Notes: generated from the sequence alone by a model not told the origin. A DNA stretch of 64,000 nt from Granulicella mallensis (GCF_014203225.1 NZ_JACHIO010000002.1:62001-126000), one strand, 5' to 3'; positions 53,121 through 62,892 are shown, counted from the stretch's first letter. Made by a program: numbers and translations.

Positions 53121-55985
53121 CTACGTCTTCTGAGGTAAAACATGAGTCAGAGCGGTTTGAAGTTTAGCGAATGCTTTCTTCTCGTAGGGGTCAAGATAGG
53201 CGAGTCCCATGAAAGGGGCAGCTTTATCGGCGTACTCTTTGGCGATATCGGGCTGCCCGCGCAAGAGCGCTAGCCTGGCCTCGGCTACATAGAAGATCCC
53301 TTCGATATCCTTCTGGTGCAGGACATGGGCAAGAGCGATATCGTTCTGCTCCGGAGTCTGGGCGAGACGAGGGATATCGACCATCTTGAGCAAGCGATCA
53401 ATCTCGTTCAACGTTTCTGTGTTGCGATGTGATTCCGAGTTCTCCGCTTGTGCGATCATGCACTCGGCAACTATAAAAGTTCCTAACTTGGTGCTTTCAG
53501 GTTGGAAGATTGCATTGCGCCCACGGATCAACTGTCGCGCATGGTTCAGTCCGGAATCGAAGCGTCCGCTGTAGCATTCACTCTTGGCAACAACATGCAG
53601 CGGATCATCTTCCCACTTTGAAGGGGGATTGAGCGCTTCAGCCGCATCCAGCGCTAGTCCATCACGGATCGCAGCGTCGTAATCTTCCGCCATCTCTTCG
53701 GCTCGGACACGCATCCTCCAAGCGTAAAGAGTAGATTGACTCTTCGGCCCCGACAGTTTTGATAGTCTCGTATAGTTTTGGTTTGCTTGCGCAAGGGCTT
53801 CACTGAACTTCCCTTCGCGGCCAAGTACATCTTCAAGAGACTGGTATGCAGTAAAGAGCACCGGGCTTTCTGATCCACGCATCGTCTGTATGTAGGAGAT
53901 GGTCTCTCGGATAACCTGTTCCGCATGACCGGGTTCGTCGCTGGAATACGCGCTATAAAGGTGTCTTTTCAAATTGATCAACAATAGAGGATTGAAATTC
54001 GGGGTTGCTTCAGCCCTGCTGATCGCATCCTCCAGGGGGTGTATCCATTGCTCCGGGTGCGGCCCCGCCAAAGTGAGATTACTCTCCCTCACAACCAGCG
54101 AAGCCTGAAGTTCCGGGCTGATATCATGGAGCCTCGAGATCAGTTGCTGCTGCTGTTCCAGGCACTTCGTAGCATCCTGGACCGCTTCTGGAATACCATT
54201 GCTTATCTCAGCATCTTCCCGCCTCAGCTCTGTGATGATCGCATTCTGGGAGAGCGGGCCTTCGGCCTCTTTGAAGCGTTGAATTGCAATCTTGAATTCG
54301 CGATCAGCCTCCGCAGATTCCATGCGCATAGACAACGCGCGTGCAATCACTTGGTGGAGCCCCCCGGCGATCTCAGGCGCTTTTGAGAAGCGGCGATCGA
54401 CCTGAAGTAATCCCCTTTTGAGCGCCTCTACAAGAGTCTCCTGCAGCATGTTACCCGAACTATCAAACTCCCGGAACGGCTTATTTTGTCCAAGAAGATC
54501 ATCAGACAGGAAGTCATTCATCGCAGAGAGTGTCTCGTTGCGGGAGTTCGCCAGGTCGCGTTCATGCGTAGCCCGATGGTAGAACCACAGACTGGCGCAA
54601 AGTCCGGCAAGGAGCGCAACCACCGCGAGGATCAGCCACGGCTGGCGTAGACGAGCTCTTTCGATCTCCTGCCTGGCTTGTTCTGCCGCAGCAATCGCCG
54701 AGGCTCGCTCCTTCCGCTCGGCACGGCGTTTCTCTATCGATCGCAGCCGCTCCGCCAGTTCCGCGGCACTGGACATACGTCGAGACGGATCAATGTTAGC
54801 CGCAGCGGCAATGTCCTCGCGAAGAATCGGGTCGAAGATCCTGGCCCCCCAGCCAACCGAAGGCGGCTCGAGGAAGTCTCCACATACGATCTGGTACAGC
54901 ATCACGCCCAGCGCATATACATCGCCCCGAATGCTGGGTGCAGTCCCCGCAAGCAGCTCCGGCGCGCGGTACATTGCCGTGCCTACCGGTGTTCCGCTCC
55001 CATCGTTTTCATTCGGCTCTTCAAACGAGCCGTAGTGCGTAATCTGTAGTTCGGCAACCCGTTGCAGATTGCTGATGGAGGCCACACCAAAATCGGCGAC
55101 CTTCATCTGCCAGTTTTCTGCCTGATCTTCCCCTGCCTTCTGAAGTTCAATCCCAGTATCCGAAGTTCGTGCCGAGACAAGAACATTGGCCGGCTTCAGA
55201 TCGTTATGCAATATACCCAGCGCGTGGGCGGAGGCAACGGTCTCCGCAAGCTGGGCTGCCAGGGCGACACGTTCCAACAGTGACAGGCGTGCAAATTCTT
55301 CAGTCTGAGCCCACTCGAATAAGTTACGACCGCAATATTCGCTTTCAATGAAGAAGGGCTCATTCTCAAAATCCCAATCGAGAATCTGCACAAATCCCCG
55401 GCTCTCGGCGAGAGATTTTTGAAAGAGTCGAGAAAGCGTGACCTCTCTTTGCAAAGCCTGGAGGCGAACACCATCGACTGCGAACTTGAAGACGCGGTTT
55501 TCATGGGTCTTCGAATGTTCTCCGAGCCAGACGGGGTGAGGTGTCCCCATCCCCAGTTGTTTCAGCGTTCGCCAATGGGGACGGCCGGGGATAAAATCTC
55601 CTGCCTTCAACAGAAAAGGAACGGAAGCCGGTTCATCCACGACAGTGCACATAACCGGTACGGCCATCCTGTATCCAACACCCGAGACGTTCAGGATGAC
55701 AGCATCGCGCGGGCCGCCGAACGCCTTGCGCAGCTTTGAGATGGCCGTCGCCAGAGACTGGTCTGTCGTTGAGGTGTCCCAGGCGGCACCGATCAGCTCA
55801 TCCTTGGTGATGATCTGGCCTGGGTTTTCGAGTAGGTGCTGGAGAACATCAAGAGGCTTCGACTCAAGCTTGACAGGTTCACCGTGTACCAGGAGTTGGC
55901 GGCGGATTTCGATAAATTCGCAATCGCCAAATCTCCAACGACGGCCAAACTCAGATGACTCTTGAAGCGGGTTGCTGCGGATCAT
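53121..55985 (-). CDS. Winged-helix / serine-threonine kinase / TPR fusion membrane protein
   Basis: A 954-residue protein with three parts. Residues 18-112 are an OmpR/PhoB-like winged helix (RWRFGDCEFIEIRRQLLVHGEPV shown in part, LLENPGQIITKDELIGAAW, SGVGYRM). Residues 135-415 are a Hanks-type kinase: Lys167 in RVFKFAV, Glu181, HNDLKPAN (260-267; the usual HRD is HND), DFG 298-300, APE 341-343. The glycine loop reads LGMGTPHPV, so its third Gly is missing. A transmembrane helix lies at about 450-468, and the remaining 480 residues look like TPR-type helices, possibly periplasmic. The gene diverges from the propeller lipoprotein across repeats. A DNA-binding receptor-kinase role is inferred. 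Confidence 0.88.
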   Translation of the reverse strand: MIRSNPLQESSEFGRRWRFGDCEFIEIRRQLLVHGEPVKLESKPLDVLQHLLENPGQIITKDELIGAAWDTSTTDQSLATAISKLRKAFGGPRDAVILNVSGVGYRMAVPVMCTVVDEPASVPFLLKAGDFIPGRPHWRTLKQLGMGTPHPVWLGEHSKTHENRVFKFAVDGVRLQALQREVTLSRLFQKSLAESRGFVQILDWDFENEPFFIESEYCGRNLFEWAQTEEFARLSLLERVALAAQLAETVASAHALGILHNDLKPANVLVSARTSDTGIELQKAGEDQAENWQMKVADFGVASISNLQRVAELQITHYGSFEEPNENDGSGTPVGTAMYRAPELLAGTAPSIRGDVYALGVMLYQIVCGDFLEPPSVGWGARIFDPILREDIAAAANIDPSRRMSSAAELAERLRSIEKRRAERKERASAIAAAEQARQEIERARLRQPWLILAVVALLAGLCASLWFYHRATHERDLANSRNETLSAMNDFLSDDLLGQNKPFREFDSSGNMLQETLVEALKRGLLQVDRRFSKAPEIAGGLHQVIARALSMRMESAEADREFKIAIQRFKEAEGPLSQNAIITELRREDAEISNGIPEAVQDATKCLEQQQQLISRLHDISPELQASLVVRESNLTLAGPHPEQWIHPLEDAISRAEATPNFNPLLLINLKRHLYSAYSSDEPGHAEQVIRETISYIQTMRGSESPVLFTAYQSLEDVLGREGKFSEALAQANQNYTRLSKLSGPKSQSTLYAWRMRVRAEEMAEDYDAAIRDGLALDAAEALNPPSKWEDDPLHVVAKSECYSGRFDSGLNHARQLIRGRNAIFQPESTKLGTFIVAECMIAQAENSESHRNTETLNEIDRLLKMVDIPRLAQTPEQNDIALAHVLHQKDIEGIFYVAEARLALLRGQPDIAKEYADKAAPFMGLAYLDPYEKKAFAKLQTALTHVLPQKT

Positions 55986-55994
55986 GTGGCTTTA

Positions 55995-56252
55995 TTTTCC
56001 TTGAGAAGTTCGTGACGCACGGTAAAGACTTCTTTCATTCCCGTGCGTCATGCTCCCTCTATCTATTTGCGCAAATACGCGACGCGTCTCCGCCGCCACC
56101 CCATATCTATCAACATCACCTGGGAAATTCAACCCAATTTGCAGCAAATTAGCGCCAAAAACAACTTCTTGATTTTTCTTGAGAAATTCGTAGCCCCACT
56201 GTAAAGAACTTCATTTTTTCTTGAGAAATCCGTAATACCTCGTAAGGACTTC
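55995..56252 (+). promoter_or_regulatory. Three promoter-like direct repeats before the propeller lipoprotein
   Basis: Three related 38-39-base units lie at 55995-56032, 56174-56212 and 56215-56252. Each reads TTTTYCTTGAGAA, a variable middle, then GTAARGA(A)CTTC. Within each unit TTGAGA and TAARGA are 16-17 bases apart, like -35 and -10 boxes pointing to the gene at 56343. They could be tandem promoters or binding sites. Unit 1 also holds the left arm of a 9-bp hairpin, GACGCACGG (56014-56022) with CCGTGCGTC (56041-56049). Confidence 0.6.
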
Positions 56253-56342
56253 GCGAGGCTCTTGCGTAATGCTTCTGATAGCAATCAACACGGCAACCCA
56301 GGAACACCACAACCATTTCGAGTCATCAGCTGCTGATAGCCC

Positions 56343-58385
56343 GTGAGATTTATACAGAGCTGCATTCCCAAAATCGATATTCAACAGAGGCCCTCATTGA
56401 GAGATCAATCTTTAGCTATTTCAGCCACAGCCAGTCTTCTTCTCGGCGTCCTCGGCCTGAGCGGTTGCTCAGCCAACTTCGGAGACGTTTCCACAGCCAC
56501 GACACCGACGGCGATGCATATTCAAGGCATCGTTCATGGCGGCCAGCAGCCGCTCAGTGGTGCTCGCGTATATATGTACGCCGCCAGCACGGTCGCCTAT
56601 GGCGGTAATGGAATCGCCCCAACCTCTGGTGCCGCCGGCAATGCCTCGACCTCGCTGCTGACCGCCGCGACAGGGAACCCGGCAGATGCAAATGGAAACT
56701 TCTACGTTACCACGGATGTGAACGGCAACTTCAATATCAATGGAGCGTTCGCCTGCTCTCCCGGACAGCAGGTTTATCTGTACTCTGTCGACGGCGATCC
56801 GCAGTTGGCAGGTATCGGCATTGCCGGCACGCCGAATCCCGCGGCCACGCTGCTGGCCGTTGTGGGCAATTGCGCCAGTTCGACAGTGAGCGCGGCCTTT
56901 CCGAACCTGACCTCATTCGTGTGGATGAATGAGGCCAGCACGGTGGCCGCGGCCTATGCGCTTGCGGGCTTTGCTACCGATCCCCTGCATATCGGCGCAC
57001 CCAGCTCCGTATCGGGCCATTCGCTCGCCGGGATCGGTCTGGCCAACGCCTTCAAATCGGCCTTGAATATCGTGAACCAGGCCAGCGGAGCGCCCTATGC
57101 GACTCTACCTCTCAACAGCAACGCCGCCGTTCCCGTGAGCATGATCAACACGCTGGCAGACATCCTTGCGGCCTGCATCAACTCCAACGGGGTCAGCTCG
57201 TCGGGATGCAGCACGCTCTTCGCCAACACAACCTACGGCACGGCACCGACCGATACGGCAACGGCGGCCATCAACATCGCGCAGCACCCGGCAGCCAACG
57301 TCTCCGCGTTGCTCAATCTGGCAACCAACGCCAGCCCCTTCCAGTCCATCCTTACCTCTGCCAACGACCTGTCCCTCGGGATCAAATACACCGGTGGCGG
57401 ACTGAGCGGAGCACAGATGGTAGCGATCGATGGCTCGGGCAACGCTTGGATACCTAACTTTTCTACTAACTCCGTGCTCGAGTTCTCCAGCACCGGGGCT
57501 GTCCTCTCCGGGACCAATGGCTACACCGGCGGGCTGAACAAGCCCAATTGGCTCGCGATCGACGGCTCGGGCAACGCTTGGATAACTAACTTTAACAACT
57601 CCGTGGTCGAGTTCTCCAGCACCGGGGCTGTCCTCTCTGGGGCCAATGGCTACACCGGTGGCGGAATGAACGATCCATTTCAAATCGCGTTCGACGGCTC
57701 GGGCAACGCCTGGATGCTCAATGCTCTAGCTACCTCCGTGACCGAGCTCTCCAGCACCGGGGCAGCCCTCTCCGGGGCCAATGGATACACAGGAGGTCTG
57801 GGCGTGACAGAGGCCATCGCGATCGACGGCTCGGGCAACGCCTGGATAGCGAATACCGGAGGTCAGACCGTGACCGAGTTCTCCAGCACCGGGGCTGTCC
57901 TCTCCGGGACCAATGGCTACATCAGTGGCCAGAATTTGTTTTTACCATCAGGAGTTGCGATCGATGGTTTGGGCAACGCTTGGATACCTAACTTTTCTAC
58001 CAACTCCGTGGTCGAGTTATCGAGCACCGGGGCCGTCCTCTCTGGGGCCAATGGCTACGGCGGCGGCGGACTGAACAATCCCATGGGGATCACTCTCGAC
58101 GGCTCGGGTAACGCCTGGATAGCTAATTCGGGTAACAACTCCGTGGTCGAGCTCTCGAGCACCGGGGCCGTCCTCTCCGGAGCCAACGGCTACACCGGTG
58201 GCTCGGTGAGCCGCCCACAGGGTATCGCGATCGACGGCTCGGGTAATGTCTGGATAACCAGTACTTCAGGTACCTCCATGACTGAGATCATCGGCGTTGG
58301 CACTCCTGTGATTACGCCGATCTCTGCTGGTCTACCCGTTGTGCCAACAAAGGACGGAACCAGCAACCTTGGTACACGCCCGTAG
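56343..58385 (+). CDS. Lipoprotein with seven near-identical propeller repeats
   Basis: A 680-residue exported lipoprotein from a GTG start; the lipobox LSGC places the acylated Cys at 42. Residues about 58-350 are an Ala/Ser/Gly-rich region starting like a carboxypeptidase-regulatory fold (IQGIVHGGQQPLSGARVYMYA) of otherwise unknown kind. Residues about 355-650 hold seven repeats of about 43 residues with the core DGSGNAWI, xNSVVEFSSTGAVLSG and ANGYTGG, typical of NHL/SMP30-like or virginiamycin-B-lyase-like beta-propellers. The repeats are unusually similar to each other even at DNA level. Acidobacterial relatives are common, function unknown. The kinase fusion gene lies divergently upstream. 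Confidence 0.85.
   Translation: MRFIQSCIPKIDIQQRPSLRDQSLAISATASLLLGVLGLSGCSANFGDVSTATTPTAMHIQGIVHGGQQPLSGARVYMYAASTVAYGGNGIAPTSGAAGNASTSLLTAATGNPADANGNFYVTTDVNGNFNINGAFACSPGQQVYLYSVDGDPQLAGIGIAGTPNPAATLLAVVGNCASSTVSAAFPNLTSFVWMNEASTVAAAYALAGFATDPLHIGAPSSVSGHSLAGIGLANAFKSALNIVNQASGAPYATLPLNSNAAVPVSMINTLADILAACINSNGVSSSGCSTLFANTTYGTAPTDTATAAINIAQHPAANVSALLNLATNASPFQSILTSANDLSLGIKYTGGGLSGAQMVAIDGSGNAWIPNFSTNSVLEFSSTGAVLSGTNGYTGGLNKPNWLAIDGSGNAWITNFNNSVVEFSSTGAVLSGANGYTGGGMNDPFQIAFDGSGNAWMLNALATSVTELSSTGAALSGANGYTGGLGVTEAIAIDGSGNAWIANTGGQTVTEFSSTGAVLSGTNGYISGQNLFLPSGVAIDGLGNAWIPNFSTNSVVELSSTGAVLSGANGYGGGGLNNPMGITLDGSGNAWIANSGNNSVVELSSTGAVLSGANGYTGGSVSRPQGIAIDGSGNVWITSTSGTSMTEIIGVGTPVITPISAGLPVVPTKDGTSNLGTRP
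57415..58280 (+). repeat. Seven tandem propeller-repeat units (about 125-130 bp)
   Basis: Units contain nearly invariant GGCTCGGGCAACGCTTGGAT and, further on, CTCCAGCACCGGGGC and GCCAATGGCTAC. Identity between units is high enough for recombination to change the unit number. This is protein-coding and not a CRISPR. Confidence 0.85.
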
Positions 58386-58998
58386 ACGTCACAGTCTGTC
58401 GAGCCAGAACAGGCTCGGCGCCTTCGGTGCCTTTCGGCTGGAAGAAGGTGTCGGAGCAGCCGAGGGATTACGACCGATAGATGTTTCCGTGGCCCTGCCT
58501 CATGGGTAGGGCCACGGAAGAGGGTGAGGGGTCCGAGATGCGCACTCGGGGTAATGGGCCACCCCTCACCTCAACACCTTACTAATTTCTGTTGCCTGAA
58601 GATCAACTTAGCTGCCCGTCTGTAACGCGTACCCGACGTCGTCAACCGCGATGTTAAGCACTGTTTCGTGGCGCCAGGACCGAGTCCACTGCAGTTAAGG
58701 CTGCCACCGACGTTATCGCCTTGATCGGAACTGCCATGCCTACTCGCAATCAATAATCAGCTCGCTGCCTCTTCCCGTCCCCCTATGCCCTGCGGCCTCT
58801 AGCTTGCATCGCAGCCCGACATCCCGTACAGAACAGGACCGGCGGAGATCTAGTGAATCTTCTTTTCCTGCGTGCGTATTCTCTCGCACACAGGAGATTT
58901 TTCTTCGCTCGTTCGATATAAGAACTTGCCTTTCTGTGGCTCCTTTTATCAGAAATGACCTCGGAGCTTCGTACGACTTCGCCCTGGAGTGAACATAG
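58386..58998. other. Long gap with two hairpins
   Basis: The 613-base gap has a terminator at 58487-58517 and a second fold-back, GGTGAGGGGT (58523-58532) with ACCCCTCACC (58561-58570). Beyond 58571 I see no feature except the end of the region upstream of the 73-aa gene. Short reverse-strand frames here show no family similarity. Confidence 0.5.
58487..58517 (+). terminator. Hairpin terminator after the propeller lipoprotein
   Basis: CCGTGGCCCT (58487-58496) pairs with AGGGCCACGG (58508-58517); two to three more pairs extend inward. It lies 100 bases after the stop codon, without a T-run. Confidence 0.65.
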
Positions 58999-59220
58999 AT
59001 GAACAGTCAAAAGAGCCTTTTTTGTAAATATTGCTTGCGCACTGACGAGCTCGACCGCCTTCAGCGAAAAGGTTGGTTCTCCTTTCTGGCTAAGATGATC
59101 GGACGATATCCGTGGTTCTGTCGCAATTGCTACCGGCCATTGTGGCTCAAACACCGTTCTCGCCGCGACTTTAGACAAACGCACGATCAATCTCCGCGCA
59201 GCGATCAGGCCACTCCCTAA
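58999..59220 (+). CDS. Small double-CxxC protein, 73 aa
   Basis: Two Cys pairs, CKYC (9-12) and CRNC (41-44), flank a basic, aromatic middle (GWFSFLAKMIGRYPWF), followed by a basic tail. This suits a zinc ribbon. The frame has a biased composition and paired Cys that would be unlikely by chance. There is only a weak ribosome binding site (ATAG before the ATG). I do not know the family. It has no operon partner. Confidence 0.6.
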   Translation: MNSQKSLFCKYCLRTDELDRLQRKGWFSFLAKMIGRYPWFCRNCYRPLWLKHRSRRDFRQTHDQSPRSDQATP

Positions 59221-59676
59221 TCACCAATTAAGAACGATGAACAAGACAAGAGATCAGCAAGGCGTGACGCGTGGCATTGTCAAGAGCTGCCGAGTCTGAT
59301 AGTGCTCGTTCCCTTTACTGAGTTGCTATCACTTCGGGAGAGAAACGCTTCGGCCTTCTCTCCCGGAACTGCAGTATCACGATCCTGATCGCAATTTCAT
59401 AGTATTGAAGCCATCACCATCATGAAACGAGCCTTGTCCGGTACACGTTACCGTCATTGAATAGCCTAATGAGAACGATCATCATGTCCACGTTCTTAAA
59501 GCATAGATTGATCGTTAAATCCTATCGGCCCCATAAACAAATGATGTAAAAAAGATTAATATTCTTTCAATGAGATATGAAACGTGATATCTCATATATG
59601 TTCCTTGACATCGAAACACCTCTTTTTGCCTTTGCCTTGAGTTAGCTCCAGCGCAGCACCCTTCGGAGGTTCGTCT
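59221..59676. other. Upstream region of TonB receptor 3
   Basis: The 456 bases hold no gene. A hairpin CGGGAGAGAA (59335-59344) with TTCTCTCCCG (59356-59365) may end transcription from the 73-aa gene. The last 150 bases are AT-rich and carry the dyad listed separately. Confidence 0.5.
59570..59595. promoter_or_regulatory. Operator-like dyad upstream of TonB receptor 3
   Basis: ATGAGATAT (59570-59578) and ATATCTCAT (59587-59595) are perfect inverted repeats separated by 8 bases, 81 bases before the receptor ATG. The size suits a dimeric helix-turn-helix regulator such as the GntR/FCD protein encoded downstream. Confidence 0.5.
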
Positions 59677-62600
59677 ATGAAGTCCTTTAAGTGGTTTTCT
59701 CTCGCAATTTTGCTTTCTATGTGCAGCCTTGCTGCCTGGGGCCAATCAACAGCCACACTTACGGGAACCGTAACGGACCCAAGCGGCGCAGTCGTTCCCA
59801 GCGCGCAGGTAAAAGTGCATAGCCTGGCTACCGGAATCGATCGTGTCATCCATACTGACTCCGACGGAATCTATGTGGTGCCTTCGCTGGAACCCGGAGA
59901 TTACTCCGTTCAGGCGACCGTATCGGGGTTCAGCAACTACACCGTGCAGAAGGTCACCCTCGACGTATCTCAGACCGTTACGGTCAACATGCATCTCGCG
60001 GTCTCGTCCGCAGGCGAGACGATAGAGGTTGAGAGCACGTCACAGCAGATCGAGACTCAGACCATGACCGTGGGCCAGGTCATCGACAGAAAGACCGTGC
60101 AGGAGATTCCTCTCAACGGCCGTCACTTCCTTGACCTGACAGTGCTGACGCCAGGCGGCGTAGTGGCTCCCACTTCGGGCAGCCTCACCGCCCCAAGCCG
60201 TGGGCTTGGAGCCAACTCCTTCATTACTGCCGGCAACCGCGAAGACTCGGTCAACTTCCAGATCAACGGCGTCAATCTGAACGACATCAGCCAGAACCAG
60301 ATCACCTTTCAGCCGTCGATCAGCACAACCTCCGAGTTCAAGATCAATAACTCCACGTTCAGTGCGGAGTTTGGCCGCAGCGATGGATCGATTGTGACCG
60401 TTGCTACTCGATCCGGCACCAACCAGTTCCACGGTGAAGCCTTCGACTTCTTCCGCAACGAGGCGCTGGATGCCCGCAACTACTTCAACCGCAACTTCAA
60501 CCCCTCCACGGGCCTCCCGATCGTTGGACTTCCAGGGGAAAAGGCGCCTCTCAAACGCAATAACTTCGGCGGCTCCGTAGGCGGTCCCATCTGGAAGGAC
60601 AAGACTTTCTTCTATGCCAGCTATGAGGGTTTGCGTCAGCACCAGGGCATTCTGCAGAACAGTACGGTGCTCACCGCAGCTCAGCAGGCGACCATCGCCG
60701 CCAATGCCGCCCTCTTCCCTGCCGCCGCTGCCCTGGCCAAGCTCATTCCATTGCCGAATAGTGGAAACAATTATGTAGCCTTCACGCCGGGCCCGGTCAG
60801 CATCGATCAGTACACTGCAGATGTCCTGCAGCAGTTCAGCAGCAATGATTCACTACACGGTTTCTATGCCTTCCAGAAGGACGTTCGGACAGAGCCCGCA
60901 TTGCAGGGCGACACCATTCCCGGCTGGGGCGATCACCGTGCCGCACATCGCCAGATCCTGACCCTCAACGAAACCCATATTTTCAGCCCAAACTTCGTCA
61001 ATGAAGCGCGGCTCGGCTTCAACCGCATCTCGATCGCCTTCAATCCGGCCAATCTCATCGACCCGACCAGCGTAGGCATTGGCGATGGCCTTGTGGGCAA
61101 CGTCGGCTTGCCTCAGACCACACTCTCCGATATCGGTCTCGTCTTCGGTGGGCCCTCGGGTTTCCCGCAGGGACGCAATGACACGCTGGGCCTCATCTCA
61201 GATACGGCAACCCTGTTGCGCGGCAAGCACACCCTCAAGTTTGGCGGCGAGTTCCGCCGCTATCTCAGCGCCAGCTTCGCCGGGAACATCGGTACGCTCA
61301 CCTATGTGAGCACCCCGAATAACTTTGAGAAGGACAACGCCACCGTCTTCAGTGTCCAGCCCAACATTTCATCCAGCCGCGTCTACGATGGGGCACTGGG
61401 AGCGTTCTTCCAGGACAACTTCAAGTTCACACAAAGGCTGACACTGGAGTACGGTCTTCGCTTCGAGTGGAACGGAACTCCAGTCGAAGGTGAAAATCGC
61501 TTCGTGCTCTTCAATCCAAACGGCAATGGCGGCCCAACGCTGACACAAGTCGGTACCAATGGGCTCGCAGCCAACTCTGCCTACAAGCAGAGCTACAGCT
61601 ATGAGCCCCGCCTGGGATTCGCCTACGATATCTTCGGAACCAGCAAGACCGTGGTGCGTGGCGGCTATGCTTACCTGGTCGACCAACCGGCTTCGAACAC
61701 GGTAACAGGACTGGCCGCAAATCCTCCCTTCAGCACCTCCGTCACCTACAATGGCGCGGCCATTCCGGTCTCCTCGCTGTATGCCTCTGCAAAGGCCGCA
61801 GGTGTTGCGATCAGCTCCATCAACCCCAACTTCAAAGATGCGTATATCGAGAGCTTCAACCTGAATGTGCAGCAGGCGCTCCCCGGCGGCATCGTTACTT
61901 CGCTCGGCTACTACGGCTCTGTCGGACGCCATCTGCGTATTGCCACGAATGAGAATCAGGCAAGCGGTCCGGTGGGATCTCCCCATCTTTACCAGACCCT
62001 CTCGGCCAACAGCCCCATCGATCCCGGTGTAACGATCGCTTCCAACATCAGCGAGGTGAACAGCATCGGCACCTCGAACTACAATGCCCTGTGGCTGGTG
62101 TTCAGCAAGAACTTGCACCATGGACTCGAACTCAATATGAACTACGAGTGGGCGAAGTCGATGGACATTAACTCGCTTGGATCGCAGGGTGGGTTGAACC
62201 TGCAGGACAGCAACAACCCCAGCGGCAACTATGGCCTGTCGGACTTCGACGTGCGCCATCACTTCGCCGGTACAGCGATCTATGTGCTGCCCTTCAAGGG
62301 CAACCGCCTGGTCTCGGGCTATCAGCTTTCAACGATCGTCCAGTACCAGACCGGCAACCCGGTCAACATCACCGCAGGCAGCTCAAGCTTCAACGGCCTT
62401 ACCGGCGTTATCCGTCCCAATCTGGTTGGTCATGTCATCACACATAAGTCGCAGGCTCCTGTTGCTGGTTCGGTAAGTTCCGCGACCAATGTCACCTTCA
62501 TCCAGAACTCCCCAGGCACTATCTGCGACGTGACGACGTACACTCCAGCCTGCACCTTTGAGATTCCGGGAACACAAGCCAGTGCCACCGCACCTACCGC

Positions 62601-62883
62601 ACCCACGGCTTATACCGGCATCGGCAACATACAGCGTAACGGCGTTACCGGCCCCGGCTTTGCGGATGTCGATCTGTCAGGACAGAAAGAGACCAAACTC
62701 TTCAAGAACGTGATGTTCACGCTTCGTGCCGACGCGTTCGATATCCTCAACCACCCCAACTTTGGTCAACCATCGGGGAACGTTCAATCGTCAACCTTTG
62801 GCCAGATCAGCGCCACCCGCTTTGCTACCAGCGATGGCGGCTCCTCTCGTCAACTCCAAATCAGTGGTAAGTTCACCTTCTAG
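59677..62883 (+). CDS. Oar-type TonB-dependent receptor (receptor 3)
   Basis: A 1068-residue outer-membrane receptor with GGAGG about 8 bases before the ATG. A signal peptide ends AAWGQS. Residues about 27-110 are the regulatory-like domain (TLTGTVTDPSGAVVPSAQVKV, SLEPGDYSVQATVSGF). The plug has IPLNGRHFLDLTVLTPGGV and EFKINNSTFSAEFGRSDGSIV. The beta-barrel ends ISGKFTF. Length is typical. The dyad upstream and the GntR regulator and probable gamma-glutamyltransferase downstream suggest a small regulated unit for peptide-like or gamma-glutamyl substrates, but a strong hairpin separates receptor and regulator. Confidence 0.93.
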   Translation: MKSFKWFSLAILLSMCSLAAWGQSTATLTGTVTDPSGAVVPSAQVKVHSLATGIDRVIHTDSDGIYVVPSLEPGDYSVQATVSGFSNYTVQKVTLDVSQTVTVNMHLAVSSAGETIEVESTSQQIETQTMTVGQVIDRKTVQEIPLNGRHFLDLTVLTPGGVVAPTSGSLTAPSRGLGANSFITAGNREDSVNFQINGVNLNDISQNQITFQPSISTTSEFKINNSTFSAEFGRSDGSIVTVATRSGTNQFHGEAFDFFRNEALDARNYFNRNFNPSTGLPIVGLPGEKAPLKRNNFGGSVGGPIWKDKTFFYASYEGLRQHQGILQNSTVLTAAQQATIAANAALFPAAAALAKLIPLPNSGNNYVAFTPGPVSIDQYTADVLQQFSSNDSLHGFYAFQKDVRTEPALQGDTIPGWGDHRAAHRQILTLNETHIFSPNFVNEARLGFNRISIAFNPANLIDPTSVGIGDGLVGNVGLPQTTLSDIGLVFGGPSGFPQGRNDTLGLISDTATLLRGKHTLKFGGEFRRYLSASFAGNIGTLTYVSTPNNFEKDNATVFSVQPNISSSRVYDGALGAFFQDNFKFTQRLTLEYGLRFEWNGTPVEGENRFVLFNPNGNGGPTLTQVGTNGLAANSAYKQSYSYEPRLGFAYDIFGTSKTVVRGGYAYLVDQPASNTVTGLAANPPFSTSVTYNGAAIPVSSLYASAKAAGVAISSINPNFKDAYIESFNLNVQQALPGGIVTSLGYYGSVGRHLRIATNENQASGPVGSPHLYQTLSANSPIDPGVTIASNISEVNSIGTSNYNALWLVFSKNLHHGLELNMNYEWAKSMDINSLGSQGGLNLQDSNNPSGNYGLSDFDVRHHFAGTAIYVLPFKGNRLVSGYQLSTIVQYQTGNPVNITAGSSSFNGLTGVIRPNLVGHVITHKSQAPVAGSVSSATNVTFIQNSPGTICDVTTYTPACTFEIPGTQASATAPTAPTAYTGIGNIQRNGVTGPGFADVDLSGQKETKLFKNVMFTLRADAFDILNHPNFGQPSGNVQSSTFGQISATRFATSDGGSSRQLQISGKFTF

Positions 62884-62892
62884 TTCGTGAGG

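Noticed and set aside
57415-58280. CRISPR-like or satellite array
   Set aside because: The repeats are in frame, code for propeller blades and have no unique spacers of constant length.
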